The notes: generated by a model not told the origin, from the sequence alone. 64,000 bases of DNA from Rhizomys pruinosus (GCA_009823505.1 VZQC01006876.1:4333612-4397611), one strand, 5' to 3'. Counted from the first letter of the stretch, positions 1-11,261 are shown. Made by a program: numbers and translations.

Positions 1-149
1 GATCATCACTTCTGAAATTGACTTCTCCATGCTTTAAGGGAGATGTGAGAGAATCCAGTTAGCTTAGATCCTCATCAGAATAGCTATTCCTGTGCTGCTG
101 CCCCTTTGCTTTGATGAGGCTGGACAGTAACACACAGAACATAGCTTCA

Positions 150-480
150 GGGCTGGGGAGATGGCTCAGTGTGTGAAAGTACATGCTGTGTAAGTGTGAC
201 TACCTGAGTTCAAATCCCCAGACCCCATGTAAAAGGCAGATATGTAGCATGTGAGCATGTAACCCCAGTGCTCCTAGGAGGAGATGGGAGGTGGGCCCTG
301 TGGCACGTGCAGCAGCTAGTTTAGTGTATGCAGCAGAAAAAACAAAGGTAACATCTGCAAACAAGGTGGAATGGAAAGATCAACACCCCAATTTTCTTCT
401 GACCTCAGTAGGAGCACCATGGCATATGCACATCTGTGTTCACACACACACACACAACTGTGCATGTGCACACACACATC
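150..480 (+). repeat. B4-type (ID/B1 composite) SINE
   Basis: It starts with a tRNA-like head (GGGCTGGGGAGATGGCTCAG, then GAGTTCAAATCCCCAG as a B-box-like motif). A degraded B1-like middle follows (GTAACCCCAGTGCTCCTAGGAGG). It ends in a CTTCTGACCTC stretch and a CA run near 441-457. It is diverged, so it is probably an old insertion; the family name is by resemblance. Confidence 0.6.
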
Positions 481-576
481 ATACATACACACATATCATA
501 ACCCTCATGCACATCAGACACACAGAGAATATAACTTTGGTGTTAGACAGATGTGTTTCAATTCTGGATATTTCTT

Positions 577-579
577 TTG

Positions 580-622
<43 letters not shown>

Positions 623-745
623 GTCTGAGGACAGCTCCAGGGAATTGATTCTTCCTCTGTGCAGGTCCCCAGGATCAAACTTGGGTCAGATGGTCAGATT
701 TGAGGACAAGTGCCTTTTAGCTACTCAGTCCTCCTGCCAGCCCAG
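577..745 (-). repeat. B3/B2-type SINE with (TG)n end
   Basis: Read on the minus strand, it begins GGCTGGCAGGAGGACTGAGTAGC and continues through a degraded B-box region to CCCTGGAGCTGTCCTCAGACCTC. A pure TG tract at about 577-618 sits where the SINE tail would be. It is old and diverged. Confidence 0.6.
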
Positions 746-750
746 GATCT

Positions 751-2395
751 TTCCTTTTTCTTAGCATTGTGACCCTGGCTAAGTTAGCTAACATCACTTT
801 TATCTAGAGCAAAAAGTCAGCCTTGAGAGCAAGGTAGGTACGTATGTTTCTGTTGGGGAGTCCCATGACATACTGATGTACTCAATAAAGGATGGTTCAT
901 TTACTTATTTATTCAACCAGTATGCATTAACTTTAACACCATGTTTCAGCATTATCTTGATGTTGCAGCTACAAGAGATTGATTTTTGGCTCTCAGATAT
1001 TTGGGATTCACACGCAAAAACAGCAAAATGTCATGACATGTGATCCATCAGACACTGAGGTCCATGAATACAGGACATTTTTTTTCTCCTATTTTGTATG
1101 TTACTTGGCAATAAGTCTTGAAAACAATGCCTGAAAACAGTTGGTATTCCATAAATATTTGTTAAATGTCAATATAAGAGAAATAGAAATAGGTACATAA
1201 TTACCGGGAATGTAAAGAATGCCAGCCAGAGGAAATGATAAAAAGAATTCCCTCAAATTTCAGTCTGGAAAAGTAGGGCATTTCATCTTGTAAATAAGGG
1301 ACAGTCTTAAATACATTGGCCTCTCATTAATGTAATAGTGCCCTTCAATTGGTACCACCAGACCAACGTATAGCAGGTTTCGATCTTGGGTCTATATCTT
1401 TCTAGTGATATGTCTCATGTGTACATTGTTACTTGTGTTTTTGACAAATTGTAATAAATGAAGACCTTTACTTGCCTTTTTGTACAAACTGAAATTTCCC
1501 ATTAAAGCTAATACTGATCTCTTGATTCTTAAGATTTACAGATATTTCTCTGGATGGGTCCTAAAATGCTTGACTTGAATGCTTCATCATGTACTTACTC
1601 ATGATTTATTAGACACATGTTTATTCCTCAGCTACTGTGTACAGACACCACTTGTATATTAGAATGGCAATAAATACTAGTTAGTATGCACTGGGTCTAT
1701 CCTTCAATAATTCAATTGTTGAAAATATTTACTGATGGGTGAAATGATGACGGGGCTTTCTAAAATCAGTTGGCTATGTCGAGGCAGCCAGCAGCTATTC
1801 TGGCATAGAATCTGTAGAAATCAGCATACCACCAATCCAATTCTCTCCCTGTGTTTGGGGATGGCCATTGCTAATTTTTCTTGGTAAAGAGAGTGTAAGA
1901 AGTCATACCCAATCCATCAGTTTTTTTTCAAGGAACATATATTTTCTTGCCAAATGTGTCTAATGCTTTTCATAAAGACTTTTCATTTTTTTCTTGGCAA
2001 GAAGAATAAGGTAGATGAGTCAAGCGACCAACCACTAGCTCAGGCCTAGAGGTCCCCTGGAGATTCAATATATAATGAAGATGGAAGTCACAGAGCAGAT
2101 GGAAGCTAAGGAAATACATAAAAGTGCTGGTCCTAAGTTTTACCTCAGGGCAAAGACATTAACACTGACAGTGACAATAGCAATGACAATGAAAGATCTG
2201 CATAGACAGGAGGGAGGAAGCTGTGACAGAGACAGAACCTGCATGTGCTAAAGATGAGCGCAAAAATAAACCTGATGTGTTATGGTAAATGAAGCTACAC
2301 TTACATGGAATGTCCAGATATGACAGATGGCATCAGAAAGTGGGGCTGCAGGAGAGAGTGAAGACTACCTACAGATAGTCACAAGGGATGTTCCT
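751..2395. other. AT-rich unique stretch, no gene seen
   Basis: About 1.6 kb of AT-rich sequence. No ORF reaches convincing length, and I see no splice-flanked exon, SINE or tandem array. Very old repeats could be present but are not readable by eye. Confidence 0.5.
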
Positions 2396-2397
2396 TT

Positions 2398-2407
2398 TTA
2401 AAAAGAT

Positions 2408-2459
<52 letters not shown>

Positions 2460-2630
2460 TGCCACCCATGTGCAGGTGAATGTGGAGGCTAGAAGAGGGT
2501 GTCAAATTCCCTGGAACTGTAGTAGTTATAGTTGTGAGCCATCAGACGTGGGTGCTGGGAACCAAACTCAGATCCTTTAGAAGAACAGCAAAGACTTAGA
2601 GATGTTGAATGATCTCTCCATTTCCAAGGG
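2398..2630 (-). repeat. B3/B2-type SINE with (GA)n tail
   Basis: A GA run of about 45 bases (2412-2456) is followed by a minus-strand SINE body. GAGGCTAGAAGAGGGTGTCAAATTCCCTGGAACTG, then GGGTGCTGGGAACCAAACTCAG, match the reverse complement of a B2/B3 head and body. The head at 2615-2628 (ATGATCTCTCCA) is worn. Confidence 0.65.
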
Positions 2631-2871
2631 GCTATTCTGGAAGTGAAGAAAATATTCTGTAATAGATGGTGGTGATGGCTGTATAGGGTATTAAAAAATC
2701 AGGAAATTGTTTTACTTATTTAAAACAAGCAAATGGTTAAATCTTTATGTGAATTTTATGTTATTTAAATCTTATCTTAATAATGCTAGAAACAATGAAA
2801 ACAAAGGAATGAGGAATGAGTGAGGATGGAGAAGAAATTGGTCCAAGTTTAGCAGTTTTGCCAGTATCATT

Positions 2872-2885
2872 AAGAAATATGTTGA
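2872..2885. repeat. 5' target-site duplication of the full-length L1
   Basis: AAGAAATATGTTGA is repeated exactly at 10673-10686. The two 14-mers bracket the whole element, so everything from 2886 to 10672 arrived in one target-primed insertion. The site also has the A-rich, T/A-junction character preferred by L1 endonuclease. Confidence 0.9.
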
Positions 2886-3240
2886 CCTTTGCCTTTGCAG
2901 CAGGTGCAAGGTGGGTCTGGTTCGGTGCCATTGTGTCTTTGTGCAGGGGGGCTCCCGAAGCACAGGAGCCCAGAAGTTGCTCTAGACAGGTAGATTTTAG
3001 GGTAGATTGACACTTGGGTGGCTGGAAAAGGGTCTAAACTCTAAACCCTTGTAGGTGGTGTCTGTCTGGGTGGAGCTGCCCTTCGCCTTTGCAGCTGGTG
3101 CCGGGTGGGTTTGGTTCAGTGCCATTGTGTCTTTGTGCGGGGGGGGGGTCCTGAAGCACAGAAGCCTGGAACTTGCTCCAGACAGGTATGGGGGTGCCGG
3201 CTAAGACAGGCATATCCCCCCCCCCCACTGGAATTGATGA
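2886..3240 (+). promoter_or_regulatory. L1 5'UTR promoter monomers, two tandem copies
   Basis: Two GC-richer units start with GCCTTTGCAGC at 2891 and 3085, a 194-base period. Both continue GGTGGGTYTGGTTCRGTGCCATTGTGTC, then CTTTGTGC, a G run, and a CTCCAGACAGG-like end. Tandem 5' monomers are the internal RNA polymerase II promoter of rodent L1s. Here the first copy is nearly full length, and the second is followed by a C-run and the pre-ORF1 leader. The monomer family is not one I recognise. Confidence 0.75.
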
Positions 3241-3505
3241 GAGAATATCCAAGTGGACTTTTTTTTGGAGAACCTTCAGAACAGGAAGGGAAGAGTGATT
3301 TAGACTTCCAATATCCAATATATAAACAAAATTGAAAGCCTAAAACCTAGACAAGTCAATACTCCATAAACAAGGAGGACGAAAGAAAAAAAAAAAAGCA
3401 TCCGAAGGAGGCAAGCAAAACCAGCCTCTAACATAGTGAAAAGACATTTGAGATTTTAATCACAAAAGGGAAACCCACATGCCAGGGACATGATGAAGGG
3501 ACAAC

Positions 3506-4649
3506 ATGGGAAAGGTGCAGGATAATCCCACACTAGGCTCTACCAAACCTGTAGGAGATAGCTACAATGGGATCCTCCTGAAGGTGACCCCAGAAACAGA
3601 TCTTAGAGGAATAATTGCAGACCTATGCAGAGAAATTAAAGAAAATAAAGAAGAATTCAGAGAACTAAAGAGAGAGAGAATGAAAAACTCAAAAAGGACC
3701 TAGAGGGATACAATGACAAACTTCGGAAAGAACTAAAGGAAGATATTGACAAACTCTAGAAAGAACTAGAGGGAGACAAAACCGAAACTGTGAAAGGAAG
3801 TAGAAATACTGAAAAAGGAAGCCAACCAATGAAGTAAGGAGGACCAAGAAGAGATTGAGAGGCACTAAAAGGAAATGGAAATACTAAAGAAATCACAGGA
3901 TAAAATGAAAAAAGATATAGAACACTCATCCAATCAAGAAGAAAGGAAAGGAAAAAGCCTCAGAAAAAGAATGGAGGAAGCAGAACAAAGAATATCAGAT
4001 CTGGAAGATAACACAGACCAACTAAAAAGCTCAAATAAAGAATATGAAAAATTTAAAAATACACAAAAGTGGAACAACCAGGAAATATGAGACACTATGA
4101 AAAGATCAAACCTCCACATCATAGGAATAGAGGAAGGAGAAGAATCTCAAGAGAATAGTAATGATCAGATCTTCAACAGAATAATAGATGAAAATTTCCC
4201 CAAACTAAAAATAGACAAACCCATACAAATACAAGAAGCACAGAGGACTCCAAATAGACAAGATCAGGAAAGAAACTCCCCACGCCATATCATAGTTAAA
4301 ATGCTAGATGACCAAAACAAAGAAAATTCTGAAGGCTACAAAAGAAAAACAAGTCACATACAAAGGGAAACCCATCAGAATTACAACTGACTTCTTGGCG
4401 CAAACCATGAAAGCAAGAAGAACATGGAGCAAAGCATTCCCAGTGTTAAAAGACTATGGATGCCAACCAAGAATACTTTACCCAGCAAAAATGTCGATTA
4501 TAGTTCAAGGAGAGAGAAAAATCTTCCATGACATAAACAAGATGATAGAACACATGTCCAGGAAACCAACTCTTCAGAAAATACTTGAAGCAATTCAAAG
4601 GGCAGAAAAGAGGAGCAACTATCCTCAAGCACCTAGGAAAAGAAACTAA
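3506..4649 (+). pseudogene. L1 ORF1 (ORF1p RNA-binding protein), broken
   Basis: In intact elements ORF1p is a trimeric coiled-coil RNA-binding chaperone of about 350-370 residues that packages L1 RNA in the cytoplasm. Here the frame is in pieces. An N-terminal stretch of 65 codons starts MGKVQDNPT at 3506. It is lost near 3671-3680, where an AGAGAGAGAG run probably slipped. A lysine/glutamate-rich coiled-coil piece runs 3875-4090. The RRM-like middle (4097-4390, containing NFPKLK) and the C-terminal domain (4308-4649, containing RRTWSKAFPVLKDYGCQPRI) are in different overlapping frames, so there is a frameshift near 4308-4390. The stop is TAA at 4647. It cannot make a full protein. Confidence 0.85.
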
Positions 4650-4693
4650 TAAAAACATAACTGTAGGAGTAGAATCAGAGACTAAAACTCCAA

Positions 4694-7600
4694 ATGGATA
4701 ATAAGATGAAAGGAAGCAACATCCATCTTTCAATTATAACCTTAAATATCAATGGGCTGAACTCTCCAATCAAAAGGCATAGACTGGGAGAATGGATTAG
4801 GAAACAAAATCCATCTATGTGCTGTCTACAAGAAACCCATCTCAATTTCAAGGATAGGCACCAACTTAAGGTGAAGGGATGGAAGAAAGTATTCCAAGCA
4901 AATGGTACCAAAAAGAAAGCAGGTGTTGCTATTCTAATATCAGACAAAATAGACTTCAAAGCAAAAGAAATCAAAAGAGACAAAGAGGGCCATTACATCT
5001 TTATTAAAGTAACAAGTGATGATGAAGATCTCACAATCATGAATATATACACACCAAATGCTGGTGCACCAAACTTTATAAAGACAATGCTTCAGGATCT
5101 CAAGGCACAGATTAACCCCAGCACACTAATAGTAGGGGACTTCAATATCCCACTAAGTCCTTTAGACAGATAAACAGGACAAAGGATAAACAGAGAGACA
5201 TCTGAACTGAATGATACAATACACCAAGTGGACCTCACAGACACCTATCAAATATTCCACCCAAACACCAGAGAATATACTTTCTACTCAACACCCCACA
5301 GAACATTCTCCAAAATAGACCATATACTGGGACACAGGAAAAAAACTCAACAAATACAAAAAGATTGAAATAATCTCATGCATTCTACTAGACCACAGTG
5401 CAATAAAAATATGAACACCAGGATAATCCCTACAACCTACAAGAACACATGGAGACTAAACAACACTCTCCTAAATAATGAGCAGTCAAGGATGAAATAA
5501 AGAAAGAAATAAAAACATTCCTGGAACTGAATGACGATGATAATACAACACAGCAAAACCTATGGGACACTTTAAAAGCAGTCCTATGAGGGAAGTTTAT
5601 AGCTCTTAAAAAAACAGAAAGAGCACAAGTGAATGATCTAACACTGCAGCTAAAAATACTTGAGAGACAACAACAAATGAACCCTAAATGCAGCAAAGAA
5701 GAAATAACAAATATCAGAGCAGAGATCAATGAAATAGAAACAAAGAAAAACGTACAAAAAAAAATCAATGAATGCAAAAGTTGGTTCTTTGAGAGAATAA
5801 ACAAGATAGACAGACTTCTAGCCCAGTTAACCAAAAGAAAGAAGGGACAATTCCAAATCAATAGAATCTGTGATGAAAGGGGAAATATCACAACAGACAA
5901 TGAAAAGATCCAGACAACCATATGGGAATACTTCAAAAACCTATACTCTACTAAGTTTGAAAACCTAGAAGAAATGGATGAATATCTGAAATCCTGGGAA
6001 TCAACAAAGCTCAACCAAGAAGAGATCGACAGCTTAAATAGACCAATAATACAGGAAGAAATTGAAGATGTAATAAGTAGCCTCTCAACCAAAAAATGCC
6101 CAGGCCCAGATGGTTTCACAGCAGAATTCTGTAAAATATTTCAAAAAGACTTACAACCACTACTACTCAAGTTGTTTAGAAGGATAAAAACGGAGGGAGT
6201 TCTCCCAGATTCCTTCTATGAAGCCAGCATTATGCTATTTACCAAAACCAGGTAAAGATACAACCAAAAAGGAGAACTATAGACCCATCTCCCTAATGAA
6301 CACAGATGCCAAAATTCTAAACAGGATACTGGCAAATCGCATACAGACTCACATCAAGAAAATCATCCACCATGACCAAGTTGGATTCATACCAGACATG
6401 CAGGGATGGTTCAACATACGAAAATCAATAAACATCATCAAACATATCAATGGACTGAAGGACAAAAACCACGCCATCATCTCAATTGATGCGGAGAAAG
6501 CCTTTGACAAAATCCAGCACCCTTTCATGTTTAAAGTCCTGGAGGGAATTGGTCTGGAGGGATCATTCCTCAATGTAATCAAAGCCATATACAGAAAACC
6601 CACAGCCAATATCATCCTAAATGGGGAAATGACAGAAGCATTCCCCTTAAAGGTAGGAACTCGGCAAGGCTGCCCCCTGTCACCACTCCTCTTCAATATA
6701 GTGCTAGAAACCCTAGCTAGGGCAATAAGGCAAGAAAAGGAAATTAAAGGAGTTCTAATTGGAAAAGAGGAAGTCAAGCTATCCCTTTTTGCTGATGATA
6801 TGATTGTCTACCTAAGGGATGCTAAGAACTCCACCAGAAAACTCCTAGAAACGATTAAGAGCTTTGGTAAAGTGGCAGGATACAAAATAAACCTAGAAAA
6901 ATCAGTAGCCTTTCTGTACACCAACAACAAGCAACTGAAGAAGGACTACAAGGAGACCTTCCCACTCACAATAGCCTCAAAAACAATAAAATACCTAGGA
7001 ACAAACCTAACCAAAGACACCAAGGATCTCTACAACAAAAATTTTAAACCCCTGAAAAAGGAAATTGAGGAAGACATCAGAAGATGGACAAACCTCCCAT
7101 GCTCATGGATTGGGAAAATAAATATAGTAAAAATGTCCATCCTACCCAAACTAGTGTACAGATTTAATGCGATCCCAATCAGAATCCCCAAGAGTTTCTT
7201 CACAGGCCTGGAAAAAAAAATCCTCAATTTCATTTGGAAAAACAAAAGACCCCGAATAGCCAAAGCAACCCTGAGTGAAAAGAGCAATACAGGGGGGATC
7301 GCTATACCAGACATCAAACTATACTATAGGGCTATAGTCATAAAGACAGCCTGGTACTGGCACAAAAACAGACCAGTTGACCAATGGAATAAAACTGAAG
7401 ATCCAAACCTGAGCTCATACAATTTCAGCCACCTCATATTTGACAAGGGGGCCAAGAAGACACAATGGAAGAAAGACAGCATCTTCAGCAAGTGGTGCTG
7501 GCAAAACTGGATCACCACTTGTAGAAGAATGAAATTAAACCCCTACCTCTCACCTTGTACAAAGGTCAACTCCAGATGGACCAAAGACCTCAACGTGAAA

Positions 7601-8512
7601 CCCCAAACTCTGGAGGTGATAGAAGAGAAGCTTGGCAGCAGACTACAAGACATAGGTGTAGGAAAAGACTTCCTAAATCAGACAGCAGCTGCACAAGAAA
7701 TAAGATCGACAATTGACAAATGGGACCTCATTAAACTCAAAAGCTTCTGTACATCAAAGGAAGCAATAAAGGAAGTGAGGAGAAGACCCACAGAGTGGGA
7801 GGAAACCTTCACAGCAGATACATCTGACAAAGCATTAATTTCCAGAGTATACAAGCTACTCAAAAAACAAAGAAGAAAGAAAACAAATGAATCACTCAAA
7901 AGATGGAGCAAAGATCTGAATAGAGACTTCACAGAGGAGGAATTAGAGATGGCCGAGAAACATCTTAAGAAGTGTTCAACATCTCTGATAATTAAGGAAA
8001 TGCAAATTAAAACCACTTTGAGATATCACCTTACTCCAATAAGACTGGCTAGGATCAGGAACACGAATGATACCAAGTGCTGGAGAGGTTGTGGGGAAAG
8101 GGGAACACTCATCCATTGCTGGTGGGAATGTAAACTTGTACAGCCACTATGGAAAGCAGTGTGGAGAACCCTTAGAAGACTCAAAATGAGCTTGCCATTT
8201 GACCCAGTCATACCACTCCTGGGTATATACCCACAAGACTCATCTTCCTGCAGAAATACATGCACAGCTATATTTATTGCAGCTCTGTTCACAATAGCAA
8301 AAAGCTGGAACCAACCCAAATGCCCCTCAACTGATGAGTGGATAGAGAAAATGTGGTACATGTACACAATGGAGTTCTATGCAGCAGTAAAGAAAGACAA
8401 CATCATGAACTTCGCAGGTAAATGGATGGAGCTAGAAGATATTATATTAAGTGAAGTAACACAGTCCCAGAAAAACAAACAACGAATGGTATCCCTCATC
8501 TGTGGATGCTAG
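4694..8512 (+). pseudogene. L1 ORF2 (endonuclease / reverse transcriptase), broken
   Basis: ORF2p nicks target DNA and reverse-transcribes L1 RNA there. The frame opens with MDNKMKGSN. The apurinic-like endonuclease domain shows LNINGLNSP, CCLQETH and VGDFN before a TAA at 5171-5173. The region 5174-5628 has several stops. A second open piece (5629-6255, another frame) holds the linker and [14 protein letters not shown] one-base insertion in the T-run near 6236-6240 shifts back to the original frame, open for 764 codons to 8512. This last part has the RT palm ([23 protein letters not shown]) and the C-terminal CCHC-like motif ([18 protein letters not shown]). Total length fits the family's roughly 1,270-1,300 residues. 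It is inactive, because the endonuclease is cut off from the RT by stops and shifts. Confidence 0.92.
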
Positions 8513-8690
8513 TGCCAATAACCCATTTGTAAATATTTCTTGTGGAAAGGGATGCATATTAAAAGAACAACAGAAAGATTGCATCAGAAAACTGACTGAA
8601 ATGGTGAATCGGGAGAGGTGGGAGGGTGGGAGAGGGACACGGGTCTATATTCGATTAATGTATATTTAATTGACATGAGTTCAACAAGTA
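8513..8690 (+). other. L1 3'UTR, canonical part with G-rich tract
   Basis: After the ORF2 TAG, the sequence matches the antisense L1 at 63.0-63.3 kb (AACAACAGAAAGA.., ACTGACTGAAATGGTGAA). It then has the polypurine G-tract typical of rodent L1s (GGGAGAGGTGGGAGGGTGGG, from 8610) and the terminal GACACGGGTCTATATTCGATTAATG. Compared with that copy, about 130 bases between GGTGAA and the G-tract are missing. The tract could fold as a G-quadruplex. Confidence 0.75.
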
Positions 8691-9935
8691 TTCAATTTTG
8701 CCCAGACTCTGTCTACAGGTTAAATGGTGTTTTAGGACTTAGTAAAAGTAAATATGTATATATTAAACAACATTGGTTTAAAGATTTTGATAAAACTGTA
8801 ATGCATCTGAGTTAATTGGAAAGATAAATTGTTGTCCACATTTGTTTTACTTAATATCTGTATCACAATAACTTTGGGATTGGCATATACAAATGTTCTC
8901 TATAATTTTTCTGTTGTACAGTATCATCTTGTAGCATTCTCTTTTACCTGTAGGATGATTTAACTTAAGGAATTAAGTTTTCTTCCCAAGTTAACGACAT
9001 ACAGTCACCCAAAACAGCTTGGGTGAATTTGATGAAATCTGCACCTTGATTCCTGCCTGTAGGTATGTGTACTACAACTGCCTTTTTGAGACTCATGGGT
9101 CAAAAAAGAAAAACTAAAAATAAAAAGGGGGGGATACAGATATATATGAAACCTTTTTGTCAAAAACTTTGCAATTCAAATCTTAAAACTACGGGAAAAG
9201 ATTTGTATGTTTCCACAGGTCAAAACATCACCAACTTAATGGCTGAGAAAGAAAAGATACAGCTTTGCATTGTGTAAGATGTTCCAGCATAAAGGTTGGC
9301 CTGTCTGAACACTGAAAGGAAGAAAAGCCTCAGACTGCTACAGGCACCAAACCTCTCTGTGGATCCTATTTGTAACAAGTGTTTATAATGAATCCTAATG
9401 AAACTTACTTTCTAGGTGCCACAAAGTTTTAATACAAGAGATTTTCTTACCTCTCGTTCATAGAACAAGGAGGAATATGATGATGATGAGGTCATTCTCT
9501 AACTGTAAATTGGAGCCAACTGTTATAGAGGTAATCTCTTATAAAACCGGTAAAATTGCCTTCTTTAATTGACTAATAGACATAAGAACTGTGAAAAGGA
9601 TTATTCTCTATTCAGAACCAAATATAATACTAAAATCTCTTTAAGCTGTGAATTTAAGCAAAATATATTAATACAAGAGAGCTCTGATATCAGCAATGGA
9701 TTATTCTAACAAGGAGATGTTGGCCGGGGGATCCAAGCCACCCCCCCCCCAAAAAAGGTAAAGGCTTCTTGCCTGTAAACTGGCATACCTGCAAGAAGAG
9801 AGGCGATAAGGCCCTGCTGTTGAAGACCTGATGTAAGCATGGGAAAGATGTATTGAGACTGCACTTGCAAGTGTACAATTGGTCTCTGGAATATCAGAGA
9901 GTGTTACCAAAGGCCACTAAAACAATAAAGCAAAT
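8691..9935 (+). other. Extra sequence inside the L1 insertion (candidate 3' transduction)
   Basis: About 1.25 kb lies past the usual L1 3' terminus but inside the TSDs. It is AT-rich and non-repetitive within this window. The longest open frames are around 60-70 codons and look meaningless. It has a short G run at 9127 and a C-run at 9741. I do not recognise it. Its position says it was copied with the L1 RNA. Confidence 0.6.
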
Positions 9936-10640
9936 ATAGGTCTCCTTGAGTCAAGCAACACTCCTCCATCAGCACCAGCTGCACCTCACCTGCCTGGAAA
10001 TACTGTGCAGCAGTGGCAGCCATATGTCTGTATATCCCAAATCTAATCGGCTATTAGCTCTCTCCTTGGAGGAATAACCCATGGTTGATGCCACAAGCTT
10101 ACATCCTCTAGTGGTTAGGAGATGTTATAAACCATATTTTACAGAAAAAAACGTAATTAATAGATTAATATACCATCCAAACATCTATGTCTATACCAAA
10201 GTAACCTACCACAACAATTAGTACTGTTTAAATACCTATATATCTAATTGCTTGTGCTTCATTAGTAGGATTGAAAGGTTATTCCTGGACAAATTGTTAG
10301 CCCATGAAAGGAAGCAGTCAGAATTGACCAGAGTCCAAGACAACAGCTCCAGAGAGAGTGGACTGTTTTGCTTCTTGTCCACCTGTGCCCCTTTTCTAAG
10401 CCTAGAGAACCATCGGTGGAAGAGGGGGCATGGTAGAATGTATGGGCTGCGATTGGAGTGAATGGTGAAACTATAGCAATATAGACTGGGCACTTATTTG
10501 ATCAACTTGATTGTACATACAAGCCCCCCCAGCCAGATGGTGGGACCCTTGGGCTGTGTGGGTTTGGGCACAACTGCTTGCAAATTAGTTTTACATGAAG
10601 GATGCTTGTACTCATAAATTATTATTTATTGTTAAAAAAT
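9936..10640 (+). repeat. 715-bp block shared with 60577-61291
   Basis: From ATAGGTCTCC to the A-rich tail, this block aligns by eye nearly end to end with 60577-61291. Shared landmarks are CACCTCACCTGCCTGGAAAT, AATAACCCATGGTTGATG, TATATATCTAATTGCTTG, AGCTCCAGAGAGAGTGGACT and GCATGAAGGATGCTTGTACT-like ends. A 69-codon frame at 10252-10461 has a 63-codon counterpart at 60906-61097 with no frameshift. An opposite-strand frame is also open here, so I give no weight to coding. Confidence 0.8.
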
Positions 10641-10672
10641 GAAAAAAAATAAAGAAGTAATAGAAGAAAAAA
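10641..10672 (+). terminator. AATAAA and A-rich tail ending the L1 insertion
   Basis: GAAAAAAAATAAAG supplies a polyadenylation hexamer and is followed by an interrupted A-rich tail up to the 3' TSD. This is the 3' end actually used for the inserted RNA. Confidence 0.65.
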
Positions 10673-10686
10673 AAGAAATATGTTGA
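10673..10686. repeat. 3' target-site duplication of the full-length L1
   Basis: Exact copy of AAGAAATATGTTGA from 2872-2885. Confidence 0.9.
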
Positions 10687-11078
10687 ACAAAGTTTTACAA
10701 CTGGAGGAAATAGAACAGGAATTTCAGGAAAAGAAAAATTGCTCCCAAGATGTGTTTAGTAGTGCAAACTGGACAGCAGTATTAAATTAATGAGAGGCCA
10801 ACATTTTTTTTTATTTTAAAACTACTTGGAATTGGAATGTTTTTGATTCTTTGTTTTCAGAAGAGAAGCATGGTGAAGTGGCAATTTAGAAAGCTTATTC
10901 AGTGACAGAGTAACAGGGAATCTTTTGATTAAGGCCCGGTGGAAGAATGAATATAATTATGTAGGTAGGGCAGGCCCAGGTTGGGGTTATGGGAAACAAC
11001 AAAGGCAGGGACATTTTTAATAACTTATTTATAGTAATTTATGGGAACTATACCTTCTTCCAGGAACAATTCTAGGCC

Positions 11079-11079
<1 letters not shown>
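10687..11079. other. Unique stretch, no gene seen
   Basis: AT-rich flank between the L1 and the microsatellite. Nothing recognisable. Confidence 0.5.
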
Positions 11080-11132
<53 letters not shown>

Positions 11133-11200
11133 TTCCTTCCTTCCTTCCTTCCTTCCTATCTATCATCTATCTAATCTATCATCTATCTATAACATCTATC

Positions 11201-11246
<46 letters not shown>

Positions 11247-11247
11247 G
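11080..11247. repeat. Compound microsatellite (CTTT)n-(CCTT)n-(ATCT)n
   Basis: CTTT repeats run from about 11080 to 11130, CCTT repeats to about 11157, then imperfect ATCT repeats with CATCTATC interruptions to 11247. The pyrimidine-pure first 80 bases could form triplex structures and should vary in length between individuals. Confidence 0.95.
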
Positions 11248-11261
11248 ATCATTATCATCAT

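Larger units (their letters stand above)
2886..10672 (+). mobile_element. Full-length L1 (LINE-1) retrotransposon with extended 3' end
   Basis: A complete sense L1 of about 7.8 kb. In order it has a 5'UTR with two promoter monomers (2886-3505), ORF1 remnant (3506-4649), a 44-base inter-ORF spacer, ORF2 remnant (4694-8512), a short G-rich 3'UTR (8513 to about 8690), a further 2 kb of non-L1-like sequence, an AATAAA and an A-rich tail. Exact 14-bp TSDs flank it. Both ORFs carry stops and frameshifts, so it cannot encode the machinery to move itself. Its last 764 ORF2 codons are still open, so it is fairly young. The usual rodent L1 is 6-7 kb; the excess is the 3' extension. The 3'UTR also lacks about 130 bases, between GGTGAA and the G-rich tract, that are present in the antisense L1 at 62.98-64 kb. 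Confidence 0.9.
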
